Assembly: GCA_035606665.1 (NCBI GenBank)
Contig: DATNEY010000039.1
Coordinates: forward strand, 6,725 to 70,724
Direction: 5' to 3'
Origin: DASUGC01 sp035606665
GTDB lineage: Bacteria; Acidobacteriota; Vicinamibacteria; Vicinamibacterales; SCN-69-37
DNA: 64,000 nt
The first letter of the stretch is position 1; each line of letters starts with the position of its first letter. Below the pieces are notes generated by a model. It saw only the letters and a program-made list of their open reading frames with translations. It ran no database searches and was not told the origin of the DNA. The position numbers and the translations under genes were made by a program. This document shows, one piece after another, positions 9,232 to 25,799 of this stretch.

Positions 9232-12200
9232 CTCGAGCCCTGCCAATAGCAGTGCTGCTGGTGGCGATGGGCCTGGCGGCGAGCTCGTCGCCGCAATCAC
9301 CGGCATCCCAGCAGTCTCCGCCTCAAGCCGTATTTCGAGGCGGCGTCGATCTCGTCACGATCGATGTCACCGTCGTCGACAAGGACGGCCGTCCGGTAAA
9401 GGGTCTGACCGCGGAAGACTTCACCGTCAAGCTCGAGGGCCAGGTCAGGCCCGTACGGGCGCTCGACTTTCTGGAGTTCGGCTCCGCGCACGGTTCTCGG
9501 ACGCCGACGCCGCGCCAGACGTCGAACCGATCGGCGACATCCGCTGGCGGTGGCCGCGTGATTGTTCTCGTATTCGACGACCTCTCGTATCCGGCGGGTC
9601 GTGGCAAGCTTCAGTTGGCTGCCGCAGAACGCATGCTGTCGAAGTTCGACGCCGACGACTTGATCGGTTTTTCAACAACGAGCGGCCTCGGTCCCGCCAT
9701 CAATCCGACGACCAACCGCTCCGTCCTTGTGGCTGCCCTGCACGACAAACGAGTGATCGGACGGTTCGACGACGGTGGATCGTTTTTCAACATTACGGTC
9801 AATGAAGCGATTGAAATAGATCGTGGCCAGCCCGCCCGCACTCTGCAGCAAGTGGCGGCTCGTGAGTGTCCCGTGCTTAGTCTCGACCCCGACGTCTGCT
9901 CCCCGATGATCGAGGCACACGCCAGGAGTCTCGTCCGACAGTCGATTCACCGGGCGGCCCTCCAGCTTGCTTCGTTCAAGCACGTGATCGACGCCGTGCG
10001 ATCGGCGCCGTCGCCCCGCGTCCTGGTGGCGTTCTCACGCGGCCTTGCCTTCGGCCCGGACGTTGACGTCGCGTCACAGCTCGCTCCGATATCGCAGTCC
10101 GCTGCTGAATCCAGGGTGCACTTCTATGTGCTGACTGACGCGGCCGACGACATCAATATGAGAGCGGCAACCGCGCCGAGCAACCTGGATTCGCCGGTGC
10201 AGTTTGAGTCGCTCCAGACGGCCATCCGCGATGAAGGCAGGTTTCTCATCAGCGGCATCCAGACCGTCGCATCCGCCGCGGGAGGTGAAGCATTCGTGGT
10301 GGTTGGCACGGGTGACCGTTTCATCGAGCGGATCGAGCGCGAAACGTCTGGCTTCTATCGTCTCGGAGTTGAAGCGCCCAACCTTCCAACCGTTGCGAGA
10401 TTCGCGTCAGCCAGCGTGGCGGTACGGCAGCCCGGCCTGACGGTACACGTCAATCGCAAAGCACTCGTCGCAACCGCCTCGCCTGAGGCGCTGCCTGTCG
10501 AGGAGCGACTGAAGACGGCGCTCGCACGGGAGGGCTCGGCGATCGGCGTCCCGATCGCGCTGGCGGTCGCGCTTCGTCGCGATCCGGCGTCGAGTGACCT
10601 GCAGGCCGCGGTCAATGTCCAACTGCCGCAGAGTGTTCCCGGACCCGTGGTCGCCATGTTCGGCCTGGTCGATACCATGGGGCGGGTCATTCAGGCCGGA
10701 CGAAAGAATGTCCCGATACCCGCGGTTGCCGGCCCGTATCAGCTCGCCTTTCCGGTCCCGGTGTCGCCGGGGACATACCGGCTGCGCTTCGTCGTCGCCG
10801 ACGCGCAAGGCAACGTCGGCAGCGTGGAACATCGCCTCAACGTCTCGCTCCTGCACCTGGGTTCTTTTTCCGCGAGCGACCTTCTGACGACGTCAACCGG
10901 CGCCGATCGACAGCCGCGCTTTCTCGCGCTCGACACATTGCCCGACGGCGCCACTTCCCTGAGTGCATCGCTCGAGCTCTATCCGGACGATCCTGCGCGT
11001 GCGCCCGACGTGACGGTTCGACTGGCGCTGCTCCCCTCAGGAAAGGACACGCCGATTTACGAGCGCGAGATCACCCCGCAGCTTTCCGGCGCGACACGGA
11101 TCGCCTCTGGTGAGCTGCCTGTGGCGAGTCTTTCGGCCGGTTCATATGTGATTCGCGCGACGACACTCGAGGGCGGAGTTCCGACCGGGACTGTCACGAT
11201 GCCGCTCCGCAAAACTGGTGCGGCAAGCGAACCCGTTCCGGTAGACACAGCTGCGACGCTCAAGTACTTCCGGCACTGGCTCGAACTGGCGCGGGAACAC
11301 ACGCCGGGCCAGCTCGACGAGGCCGTCAGAGAAGTGCGGTCGTATTCGCTCAATCGGCTTGAAGGACTGCGAGGCGACCTCGAAACACTGACGACGTTGT
11401 TACGCAATCCCTACGAAGGCCGCATGCGGCGTCAGAAAGACTACACAGACGCTGAGAAACAGCTCTTTCAGGAGCTCGCGTTCGCGGAACTGGGGACGCA
11501 CACCGACAATCGCCTTCTCCGTCGAATCGCGCTGCTCCACACCGATGCGGCGGTCTTGCCTGGCGCCGTCGCCTACGTCATGGATCCTTGGGCGACTGCA
11601 TCTCAAGGGGTGACGGTCTCTCAAGACGGGGTGCGGATCGGTCTCGCCCGCCTCTCGCCGCATCTGCCAATCGCGCGCGCCGCCCTCGCGAGCGTTTTTC
11701 CCAGCCCAGCCGACGATGAGTGGGTTCGCGCGTGGTACCGCGCGACCACAGCCTATCTGTTCCATTCCGCCCAGATAGTGGCGCTGCCCGACCATCTCGC
11801 CGATCGGCGCAAGGCGCTGCCGGACGATGCCGGAACGACGTTTGCCGAAGCCTGTCTCTACGAGGTGTACGCATCCGATCAGATTCAGTCAGCCGCCCAG
11901 GCGGAGCGCGCTCGCGGCGGAAAAACGAACGTGCCTTCGCAGCGCGACGCGCTCCTGCGCGCACGCGTGCTTTTCGGACAAGTCGGCGCCGATGCACCGG
12001 ACTATGCCGAGGCGCGCGTGCGGCTTGCGCGGACGAGCCTGAGGCTCGATGACGCCCGCGCAGCCGCGGGCGAGGCCACGGGCTGGCTGGCCGGTCCAAC
12101 ATCAACGCGCGATCCCGGCCTCCGGTACTATGCGTATCTCGTGCTCGGCGCGGCGCGGTGGGCACTCGGGGATGCGACGGCGGCCGCGGCCGCATACGAG

Positions 12201-12416
12201 GAGGCACTCAAGCTCTTTCCGTCGGCCCAATCGGCCATCGTCGCGTTGCTCGTCGTCAAACCCGTCAGGTCTATCGAAAACGGCTCGCCTCTCCTTGCCG
12301 TCCTGCAGGCGCCGGCAACCGACCGCACGGATCCTTGGCAGCTCTACTCAATCGGCCCGGGTCGCCACGTCGACACGCTGATGCCGGCGGTCTGGAAGAG
12401 TCCGGCGATCAGGTGA
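9228..12416 (+). CDS. large secreted VWA-domain protein with C-terminal TPR-like repeats
   Basis: A 1062-residue protein. The signal peptide (about 5-25) is followed by the family hallmark FRGGVDLVTIDVTVVDKDGRPV and GLTAEDFTVK, then a VWA-like fold (VIVLVFDDLSYPAGRGK) without a strict DxSxS. The middle region (about 430-680) is beta-rich. The C-terminal third is helical with repeated A/L/Y-rich hairpins, for example near RWALGDATAAAAAYEEALKL, resembling tetratricopeptide repeats. It starts by four-base overlap with the preceding VWA gene. The 3' end overlaps the convergent DUF4126 gene by 8 bp. Probably a periplasmic or surface protein that assembles with its smaller partner; the function is not known. 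Confidence 0.85.
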   Translation: MTRALPIAVLLVAMGLAASSSPQSPASQQSPPQAVFRGGVDLVTIDVTVVDKDGRPVKGLTAEDFTVKLEGQVRPVRALDFLEFGSAHGSRTPTPRQTSNRSATSAGGGRVIVLVFDDLSYPAGRGKLQLAAAERMLSKFDADDLIGFSTTSGLGPAINPTTNRSVLVAALHDKRVIGRFDDGGSFFNITVNEAIEIDRGQPARTLQQVAARECPVLSLDPDVCSPMIEAHARSLVRQSIHRAALQLASFKHVIDAVRSAPSPRVLVAFSRGLAFGPDVDVASQLAPISQSAAESRVHFYVLTDAADDINMRAATAPSNLDSPVQFESLQTAIRDEGRFLISGIQTVASAAGGEAFVVVGTGDRFIERIERETSGFYRLGVEAPNLPTVARFASASVAVRQPGLTVHVNRKALVATASPEALPVEERLKTALAREGSAIGVPIALAVALRRDPASSDLQAAVNVQLPQSVPGPVVAMFGLVDTMGRVIQAGRKNVPIPAVAGPYQLAFPVPVSPGTYRLRFVVADAQGNVGSVEHRLNVSLLHLGSFSASDLLTTSTGADRQPRFLALDTLPDGATSLSASLELYPDDPARAPDVTVRLALLPSGKDTPIYEREITPQLSGATRIASGELPVASLSAGSYVIRATTLEGGVPTGTVTMPLRKTGAASEPVPVDTAATLKYFRHWLELAREHTPGQLDEAVREVRSYSLNRLEGLRGDLETLTTLLRNPYEGRMRRQKDYTDAEKQLFQELAFAELGTHTDNRLLRRIALLHTDAAVLPGAVAYVMDPWATASQGVTVSQDGVRIGLARLSPHLPIARAALASVFPSPADDEWVRAWYRATTAYLFHSAQIVALPDHLADRRKALPDDAGTTFAEACLYEVYASDQIQSAAQAERARGGKTNVPSQRDALLRARVLFGQVGADAPDYAEARVRLARTSLRLDDARAAAGEATGWLAGPTSTRDPGLRYYAYLVLGAARWALGDATAAAAAYEEALKLFPSAQSAIVALLVVKPVRSIENGSPLLAVLQAPATDRTDPWQLYSIGPGRHVDTLMPAVWKSPAIR

Positions 12417-13041
12417 CCGGGGACCGGCCGGAGATCCACCACCCACGGAGCCGGCGGAAGCTGCGGCCGACGAGTGTCCACATCGCCCAGATTGCCGCGG
12501 CGGCCGCCGCGAAAAGCACGATCGCAATGCCGGCCGCAAGGTAGGGATGCGATGTGGCGAACCAAGTGAGGCCAATCGCGAATACATCCTCCGCGAGGCT
12601 CAGCAGGATGTTCGAAAACGGCTCCGGTGAGGCCGTGACGGCGCCGCGCACCGCGAGCTTCCCGCCATGTGCCGCGAGGGCAATCACGCCGCCGGCCACC
12701 GCCGCCACGATCTGGGCGCCGGGCGAGAGCGGTGTCGCCGCGCTCCACGCGAGCAGCGCGGCAACAGGAATGCGGACGAACGTCTGGCCCAGGTTCCAGA
12801 TCAAATCGAGGACAGGGACCTTGTCCGCGACGAACTCTATCGCGAACATCACGGCGCCTCCGCCAATGACCCAGTAGCTCTCGAGGAAGGCGAGCTCGGG
12901 CGGAAGGACGAACCAGCCCGCGCGTGCGAGCAGCCCGAGCGTCGCGACCGTGGCGTACACATTGAGCCCGGCAGCGAAGCTCGCGGCGACCATGATCGCC
13001 AGCAGTTCGTCGGGGCCCGGGACACTCAGGCTTTCAATCAT
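12409..13041 (-). CDS. DUF4126 family membrane protein
   Basis: A 210-residue, strongly hydrophobic protein with about five membrane segments (first at LLAIMVAASFAAGLNVYATV). The pattern AGLNVYATVATLGL, then FVADKVPVLDLIWN, and SNILLSLAEDVFAIGL matches the DUF4126 family. Members are widespread small membrane proteins of unknown role. The family name says nothing about activity and nothing here adds to it. The DUF763 gene lies 14 bp upstream on the same strand and could be co-transcribed. The stop codon lies inside the end of the convergent VWA gene. Confidence 0.82.
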   Translation of the reverse strand: MIESLSVPGPDELLAIMVAASFAAGLNVYATVATLGLLARAGWFVLPPELAFLESYWVIGGGAVMFAIEFVADKVPVLDLIWNLGQTFVRIPVAALLAWSAATPLSPGAQIVAAVAGGVIALAAHGGKLAVRGAVTASPEPFSNILLSLAEDVFAIGLTWFATSHPYLAAGIAIVLFAAAAAAIWAMWTLVGRSFRRLRGWWISGRSPVT

Positions 13042-13055
13042 AGAAACCGTTCGGG

Positions 13056-14267
13056 TCAGAACAGCCGGCGTTGCTTCTCGACCGGCCGCTGGCGGCGAGC
13101 GCGATCATCGAACACGGTGCGGCCACCGTGAGCGCGCGAAATCGAGCGTTCATGAGCGAGGGCGGCGGCGAAATCCACCGCACTCTCGACCCGGTGCTCA
13201 ATTGCACGAACGAACCGATCGAGCCGGCGGAGACCGTCCGATCTCTCGCCGTCGCCGACGCTGGCGCGATCCAGGCCGCGTCTCAGCACGTCGATGGTTT
13301 CGTCATAGGTCTTCAGGGGTACCGGAAACGGGTGGCCGTCCTTGCCGCCGTGGGCGAACGAGAATCTCGCGGGATCCTCGAACCGCGTGGGCGTGCCGTG
13401 AATGACTTCGGCGACGAGTGCCAGCGCCTGAAGCGTTCGTGGCCCCAACTGCTCCAGCAGCAGAAGCGACGCGAAGTCACGCAGCTGGCGATCGTGCGAG
13501 AGGGTGAGCGCCGCGCCCAGCCGCTTCAGGTCGATGTCCTCTGCCCTGACGTCGTGGTGCCGCGGCGCCGTCCACGAACGAATCTCCCGCAACGTGCGGT
13601 CGGGCGGCTCCGCCGCGACAGCGAGCATCGCAGAACGCGCCGGTGTCGCGGACGCATCGACTAGGTTGCGGATCACACCCTGAGACTCACCGACAATGCC
13701 CGTATGAGGCTCTGAGACGAAGTCGCGCACGGCGGGCGAATGCCAGTGATAGCGCCGTGCCGTCGCGCTTCGCTCGTTGAGACCCTGCTGTACGACCGCC
13801 CACGCGCCGGACGAGGTCAACACGAACGAATGCAGGTAGATCTGAAAGCCGTCGGCGATCGCGTTGTTGTCGACGCGCGCAGTCAGCCGGCTCGTGCGAA
13901 CGAGCGCGTCGCCGTCCAGACTCAGGCGGTCTGCCAGCGTGCGGAGCTCCGCTGGAGTGTTCCGCGAATGCCGGCCGCGTCCGCCACAGATGTGGATGCC
14001 CAACTCCGCCGCGCGCGGATTGAGACCCCGTTTGAGGGCACCCATCACCGACGTCGTGATGCCCGACGAATGCCAGTCCATGCCCATGACCGCGCCGAAG
14101 GCCTGGAACCAGAGGGGATCGCTCAGCCGCGTCAGGAACTCAGCCGTGCCGTAATGCTGGATGATGGCCTCGGCGATGCCGGTGCCGAGCGCGGTCATGC
14201 GCTCGGCGAGCCACGCAGGAACCCGACCTCCGTGCAGCGGGAGATCGGCGATACCGGAACGCTTCAC
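13056..14267 (-). CDS. DUF763 domain-containing protein
   Basis: A 403-residue soluble protein starting with GTG (VKRSGIADLPLHGGRVPAWL). The opening plus WFQAFGAVMGMDWHSSGITTSVMGALKRGL, the GIHICGGRGRHSR segment and the central histidine-rich stretch YHWHSPAVRDFVSEPHTG are typical of DUF763. This family is known mainly from archaea and from scattered bacteria and has no established function. The conserved His, Arg and Asp residues suggest an enzyme or a nucleic-acid-related role, but that is speculation. It sits between an ABC ATPase (24 bp upstream) and a DUF4126 gene (14 bp downstream), all on one strand. Confidence 0.85.
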   Translation of the reverse strand: MKRSGIADLPLHGGRVPAWLAERMTALGTGIAEAIIQHYGTAEFLTRLSDPLWFQAFGAVMGMDWHSSGITTSVMGALKRGLNPRAAELGIHICGGRGRHSRNTPAELRTLADRLSLDGDALVRTSRLTARVDNNAIADGFQIYLHSFVLTSSGAWAVVQQGLNERSATARRYHWHSPAVRDFVSEPHTGIVGESQGVIRNLVDASATPARSAMLAVAAEPPDRTLREIRSWTAPRHHDVRAEDIDLKRLGAALTLSHDRQLRDFASLLLLEQLGPRTLQALALVAEVIHGTPTRFEDPARFSFAHGGKDGHPFPVPLKTYDETIDVLRRGLDRASVGDGERSDGLRRLDRFVRAIEHRVESAVDFAAALAHERSISRAHGGRTVFDDRARRQRPVEKQRRLF

Positions 14268-14291
14268 CAGATCATTCTCGCACCTCGATCT

Positions 14292-15041
14292 TCATTCCAC
14301 CGGATGTGCGACGACCCGCCCATCGAACAGGTAGACGTGCCGGGACGCAAGAGCGATGTACCGGGGATCGTGTGTCGCAAGACAGATCGTCGAACCAGAC
14401 GCGTGCAGCTCACTCAACATCTGCATGACCGCGGCGCCGCTCGTCGAGTCGAGGTTGCCGGTCGGCTCGTCGGCCAGGACGACCGGCGGACGCCCGGCGA
14501 TTGCGCGGGCAATCGAAACGAGCTGCTGGTGCCCGCCCGACAGGGATCCAGGCCGCTGCTTGCTTCGGTTCGCGACGCCGACGCGCTCGAGCGCGGCCAT
14601 CGTTCGCGTCTCCCGCTCCGCGGGAGGAATCCCCCGAAGCGTCAGCGGATACTCGACGTTCTCGTAGACCGTGAGATCTCCGATCAGATTGAAGCTCTGA
14701 AAGATGAGGCCGATCTCGGTGTTGCGGATTCGGGCGCGTTCGGCGTGTGCCAGATGGCTTACGTCACGGCCGGCGAGCCAGTACGTGCCGGATGTCGGCG
14801 TGTCCAGGAGCGCCAGAATCGACAGGAACGTGGACTTGCCGCAGCCCGAAGGGCCGGAGACCGAGACGTATTCGCCGCGGCCAATCTCGACCGAGACATC
14901 CTGCAGGGCAACAGCCGGCTCATCGCCATCGCCGGGAAACAACTTCGAGACGTTCCAGAGGCGTATCAGCTCACCGCTCTCGGCGCCGGCCGGCTCGGTC
15001 ACCCTCTTTTCACGCTTCCACCAGGCCATCTGTCCCTGCAC
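14292..15041 (-). CDS. ABC transporter ATP-binding protein, MacB/LolD-like, without adjacent permease
   Basis: A 249-residue nucleotide-binding subunit. Walker A is GPSGCGKST, the Q-loop is IFQSFNLI, Walker B is PVVLADEPTGNLDS and the switch His is in ATHD. The signature is LSGGHQQ instead of the usual LSGGQQQ, and the arginine that normally follows is Leu. The TGNLDS extension and NLI Q-loop fit the MacB/LolD/FtsE-type exporters (type VII). No membrane subunit is encoded on either side, so the partner must be elsewhere. The GTG at 15041 is the longest start. An in-frame ATG at 15029 is an equally good candidate. Confidence 0.85.
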   Translation of the reverse strand: MQGQMAWWKREKRVTEPAGAESGELIRLWNVSKLFPGDGDEPAVALQDVSVEIGRGEYVSVSGPSGCGKSTFLSILALLDTPTSGTYWLAGRDVSHLAHAERARIRNTEIGLIFQSFNLIGDLTVYENVEYPLTLRGIPPAERETRTMAALERVGVANRSKQRPGSLSGGHQQLVSIARAIAGRPPVVLADEPTGNLDSTSGAAVMQMLSELHASGSTICLATHDPRYIALASRHVYLFDGRVVAHPVE

Positions 15042-15101
15042 ATCAGACGAGAATGGCCCGCAAGATGTTGGTAAGAAACGGCCTGCGGGTCGCGCAGCGC
15101 G

Positions 15102-15989
15102 CTACCGCAGGTACTTGTTGAACCACGCGAGGGTGCGGTCCCACGCGAGCGTCGCGGCGTCCTTGTCGTAGCGCGGTGTCGTGTCGTTGTGGAAGCCGTG
15201 CTGCGCGCCTTTGTAGATGTACCCCTCGTGGGGCACCTTCGCCGCCGTGAGCGCCGCGTCGTACGCGGGCCAGCCGTTGGCGAGGCGCGTGTCCATCTCG
15301 CCATGATGAATCAGCATCGCGGCCTTGATCTTCGCTGTATCTTCCGCGCTCGCAGGCGACCCGTAGAACGGGACGCCGGCCGACATGTCGGGCCGCGCCC
15401 ACGCGAGGTGGTTCACCACGCCGCCGCCGAAGCAGAAACCGGTCGCGCCGATCTTCCCGCTTGATTCCGGCCGCGCCTTCAGCCAGTCGTAGGCCGCGAG
15501 AAAGTCCTCGAACATCTTCGTGCCGTCGACCTGGCGGAACTTCACGGCGCCTTCCTCGTCGGTCCCGGGGAATCCGCCGACGGAGGTCAGACCGTCCGGC
15601 GCGCATGCCACGAAGTTCGCTTTCGCGAGCCGGCGCGCGACGTCTTCGATGTACGGCGTCCGGCCGCGGTTCTCGTGCACCACGAGTACGACCGGCAGCT
15701 TGCCCGGCATCTTCGCGGGCTTCACGAAGTAGCCGTTGATCGTGCCGTTGCCTTTGGGCGACGCGATCGTTTCCGAGCTCACGACGATGTCCTTGTCGTC
15801 CTTTGCGACCTGCTGCGCAAACGCGTAATTCGGGCGCAGCGACTCGAAGATCGCGGTCACCGTGAGACCCCCGATCGCGAAGCGCTGGGCGCGCGTCAGG
15901 AACTCGCGCCGGTCGATCTCGCCGTGCTGGTATTCGTGGAAGAGGTCGAGCAATTCCTGCGGGTACTCGGAGGCGGTTTTGCGTTCCAT
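15102..15989 (-). CDS. dienelactone hydrolase family protein with Tat-like signal
   Basis: A 295-residue alpha/beta hydrolase. Residues about 27-57 contain RREFLTRAQRFAIGG and a hydrophobic stretch ending in AFA-QQ, which reads as a twin-arginine signal with an N-terminal extension of about 25 residues. The mature part has HENRG (oxyanion-loop Glu), GFCFGGG (Cys nucleophile in the GxCxGG elbow), GEMDTRLANGW (Asp) and GAQHGFHND (His), the Cys-Asp-His triad of the dienelactone hydrolase/YghX type. Likely hydrolyses a lactone or ester in the periplasm; the substrate is unknown. No chlorocatechol or aromatic-degradation genes are nearby, so a role in that pathway is not supported. Confidence 0.85.
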   Translation of the reverse strand: MERKTASEYPQELLDLFHEYQHGEIDRREFLTRAQRFAIGGLTVTAIFESLRPNYAFAQQVAKDDKDIVVSSETIASPKGNGTINGYFVKPAKMPGKLPVVLVVHENRGRTPYIEDVARRLAKANFVACAPDGLTSVGGFPGTDEEGAVKFRQVDGTKMFEDFLAAYDWLKARPESSGKIGATGFCFGGGVVNHLAWARPDMSAGVPFYGSPASAEDTAKIKAAMLIHHGEMDTRLANGWPAYDAALTAAKVPHEGYIYKGAQHGFHNDTTPRYDKDAATLAWDRTLAWFNKYLR

Positions 15990-16011
15990 GCAGGGATTCT
16001 ACGCCCAACCG

Positions 16012-16049
16012 AAACACAACGGGCGCGACCGGTGTCCCGGTCGCGCCCG
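16012..16049. terminator. terminator hairpin, copy 1 of a 38-bp direct repeat
   Basis: Positions 16021-16048 form a perfect 12-bp GC stem around a TGTC loop. On the minus strand it follows the small secreted protein gene (stop at 16091) and is followed by GTTGTGTTT, a short T-rich run. The whole 38-bp block is repeated with one mismatch at 16553-16590, behind rpoC. Confidence 0.65.
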
Positions 16050-16090
16050 TGAGTTGTTGGTTGCGGGTTGCCGCCTGCGAAACCGGCGGA

Positions 16091-16474
16091 TCAACCGCAG
16101 TAGTCGGACTTCACCTTGGCCTTCGTCGCGGTCATCTTGGGCACCACCTGGCCGGTCTCGGCGGAGCCGGAGACCGCGCCTTCGACGGTGCCCGTGATCT
16201 CAACTTCCTTCGTCAGGAAGAAGTCGAGCTTGACCTTCGGCGCGGGCAGGACCTTGAGATTGATCGTCTCCTTGCCTTTCTTTCCCTGCTCCTTCGCGTT
16301 CGAGAGCACGTAGGTATCCGGCGTGGAGCCGGGTCCGAAGCAACCACGATAGGTGACCGCCGCCGAAGCGGTGGCGTGTGAGGCCGACGGGCCTGATGCC
16401 TTGCCCTGCGCCGCCACCATCGCCACGCTCAGAATCGCCGAAGCCGCTACTGCTGAAAACATTCGATAGTTCAC
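16091..16474 (-). CDS. small secreted protein of unknown function
   Basis: A 127-residue protein. GTG at 16474 is chosen because a GGAGG sits eight bases upstream and a clear signal peptide follows (NYRMFSAVAASAILSVAMVAAQG). The longer frame back to 16558 would run through the rpoC terminator. The mature part is lysine-rich, with a YRGCFGPGSTPDTYVLSN segment and a C-terminal KSDYCG. Two cysteines could form a disulfide. The central VEITGTVEGAVSG strand pattern suggests a small beta-fold that could bind a ligand. No family is recognised. It is bracketed by two almost identical terminator hairpins (16012-16049 and 16553-16590), so it is an isolated transcription unit. Confidence 0.7.
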   Translation of the reverse strand: MNYRMFSAVAASAILSVAMVAAQGKASGPSASHATASAAVTYRGCFGPGSTPDTYVLSNAKEQGKKGKETINLKVLPAPKVKLDFFLTKEVEITGTVEGAVSGSAETGQVVPKMTATKAKVKSDYCG

Positions 16475-16549
16475 GATCCACACCTCCAAGAAGTTACATG
16501 TCTCCCTACGACTCGGGGTGGCTGAGCGTTTATTCGCGACAGGTGCAGT

Positions 16550-16590
16550 AAAAAACACAACGGGCGCGACCGGTGTCCCGATCGCGCCCG
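16550..16590 (-). terminator. intrinsic terminator of the rpoBC operon (copy 2 of the 38-bp repeat)
   Basis: Hairpin at 16562-16589 (12-bp stem with one mismatch, TGTC loop). On the minus strand it is followed by TTGTG and six Ts (16555-16550). It lies 46 bp past the rpoC stop. The 38 bp at 16553-16590 match 16012-16049 at 37 positions. Confidence 0.75.
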
Positions 16591-16633
16591 CTCCGTGTTT
16601 TGAACTTCGAACTTCGTACTTCGAACTTGAACT
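16591..16633. repeat. AAGTTCG heptad repeat behind rpoC (half element)
   Basis: On the minus strand this reads as four consecutive AAGTTCG-type heptamers followed by AAACACGGAG. Positions 16591-16628 match 38543-38580 (right arm of the four-helix-bundle cassette) at 37 of 38 positions. No inverted partner is seen here. The repeat begins a few bases after the rpoC TAA. Confidence 0.8.
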
Positions 16634-16634
16634 G

Positions 16635-20852
<4,218 letters not shown>

Positions 20853-20856
20853 TCTG

Positions 20857-25164
<4,308 letters not shown>

Positions 25165-25202
25165 TCAATGACCTCGGGGGCCTGGACGGGGGCCCAACAG
25201 CC

Positions 25203-25285
25203 AAAAAAAACAAACAAAGACGACGCGACCGCGGGGCTAAAGCCCCGCGGCTCCGGTAGGGATGCGGACGCGTGCACGCGTCCGC
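25203..25285 (-). promoter_or_regulatory. rplL-rpoB intergenic hairpins (possible attenuator)
   Basis: On the minus strand, after the rplL stop: a perfect 22-bp palindrome (25264-25285), then a hairpin with a stem of 9-10 bp (25229-25250, core GGGGCTAAAGCCCC), then 9 bp, then the T-rich run at 25219-25203. E. coli has a partial terminator at this place that lowers rpoBC relative to ribosomal protein mRNA, so attenuation is a fair inference. The spacing between stem and T-run is longer than ideal for a terminator. Confidence 0.5.
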
Positions 25286-25289
25286 GGCG

Positions 25290-25682
25290 TTACTTGACTT
25301 CGACCTTCGCGCCGGCCTCTTCGAACTTCTTCTTGATGGCCGCCGCTTCGTCCTTGTTCACGCCTTCCTTGATCGGCTTCGGCGCGGACTCGACGAGGTC
25401 CTTCGCTTCCTTCAGGCCGAGGCTGGTCACTTCACGAACGACCTTGATGACGTTGATCTTGTTGCCGCCAATGTCGGTCAGGGTCACCGTGAACTCGGTC
25501 TTCTCCTCGGCCGCCGCCGCGCCGCCGCCGGCCGCGCCGCCGCCCATCGGCATCGCCATCGGCATGGCCGCCGCGGCGGAAACGCCGAGCTCGGACTCGA
25601 GCGTCTTCACGAGCTGCGAGAGCTCGAGCACCGAGATTCCCTTGATGTAATCAACCACCTGCTGCTGCGTCACTTCGGCCAT
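25290..25682 (-). CDS. rplL: 50S ribosomal protein L7/L12
   Basis: A 130-residue acidic stalk protein. The N-terminal dimerisation helix (VVDYIKGISVLELSQLVKTLESELG) is followed by an Ala/Gly/Met hinge (about residues 36-57) and the conserved C-terminal factor-binding domain starting EKTEFTVTLTDIGGNKINVIKVVRE and ending AGAKVEVK. It recruits translation GTPases to the ribosome. SD GGAGAAG precedes the ATG. The gene lies downstream of rplJ across a heptad inverted repeat and upstream of rpoB across a possible attenuator. Confidence 0.98.
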   Translation of the reverse strand: MAEVTQQQVVDYIKGISVLELSQLVKTLESELGVSAAAAMPMAMPMGGGAAGGGAAAAEEKTEFTVTLTDIGGNKINVIKVVREVTSLGLKEAKDLVESAPKPIKEGVNKDEAAAIKKKFEEAGAKVEVK

Positions 25683-25706
25683 TGTTCTTCTCCTAATAGA
25701 CCTGTC

Positions 25707-25738
25707 TAAGTTCGAAGTTCTAAGTTCAAAGTTCGAAA
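25707..25738. repeat. AAGTTCG heptad repeat, left arm between rplJ and rplL
   Basis: Four heptamers (AAGTTCG type) followed by AAACAC, preceded by TGTCT as at the radA-side copy (38035-38039). It is inverted relative to 25771-25799. The two 28-bp arms match at about 25 positions and would fold into a long stem with a loop of about 35 bases in the rplJ-rplL mRNA. Confidence 0.8.
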
Positions 25739-25770
25739 CACCATCGCTCGACGCTGGTCCGAAGCTCTTC

Positions 25771-25799
25771 CGAACTTCGAACTTCGCACTTCGAACTTA
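25771..25799. repeat. AAGTTCG heptad repeat, right arm, supplying the rplJ stop codon
   Basis: On the minus strand it begins TAAGTTCG, and its TAA (25799-25797) is the rplJ stop. It is the inverted partner of 25707-25738. Confidence 0.8.

Noticed and set aside
15102..15989. A chlorocatechol degradation assignment for the dienelactone hydrolase
   Set aside because: The family signature is clear, but no other aromatic-degradation gene is present and the protein is Tat-exported, so a specific pathway is not supported.
25707..25799. Heptad arrays considered as a CRISPR array
   Set aside because: Units are 7 bp, directly tandem with no unique 30-bp spacers, arranged as inverted pairs, and there are no cas genes.
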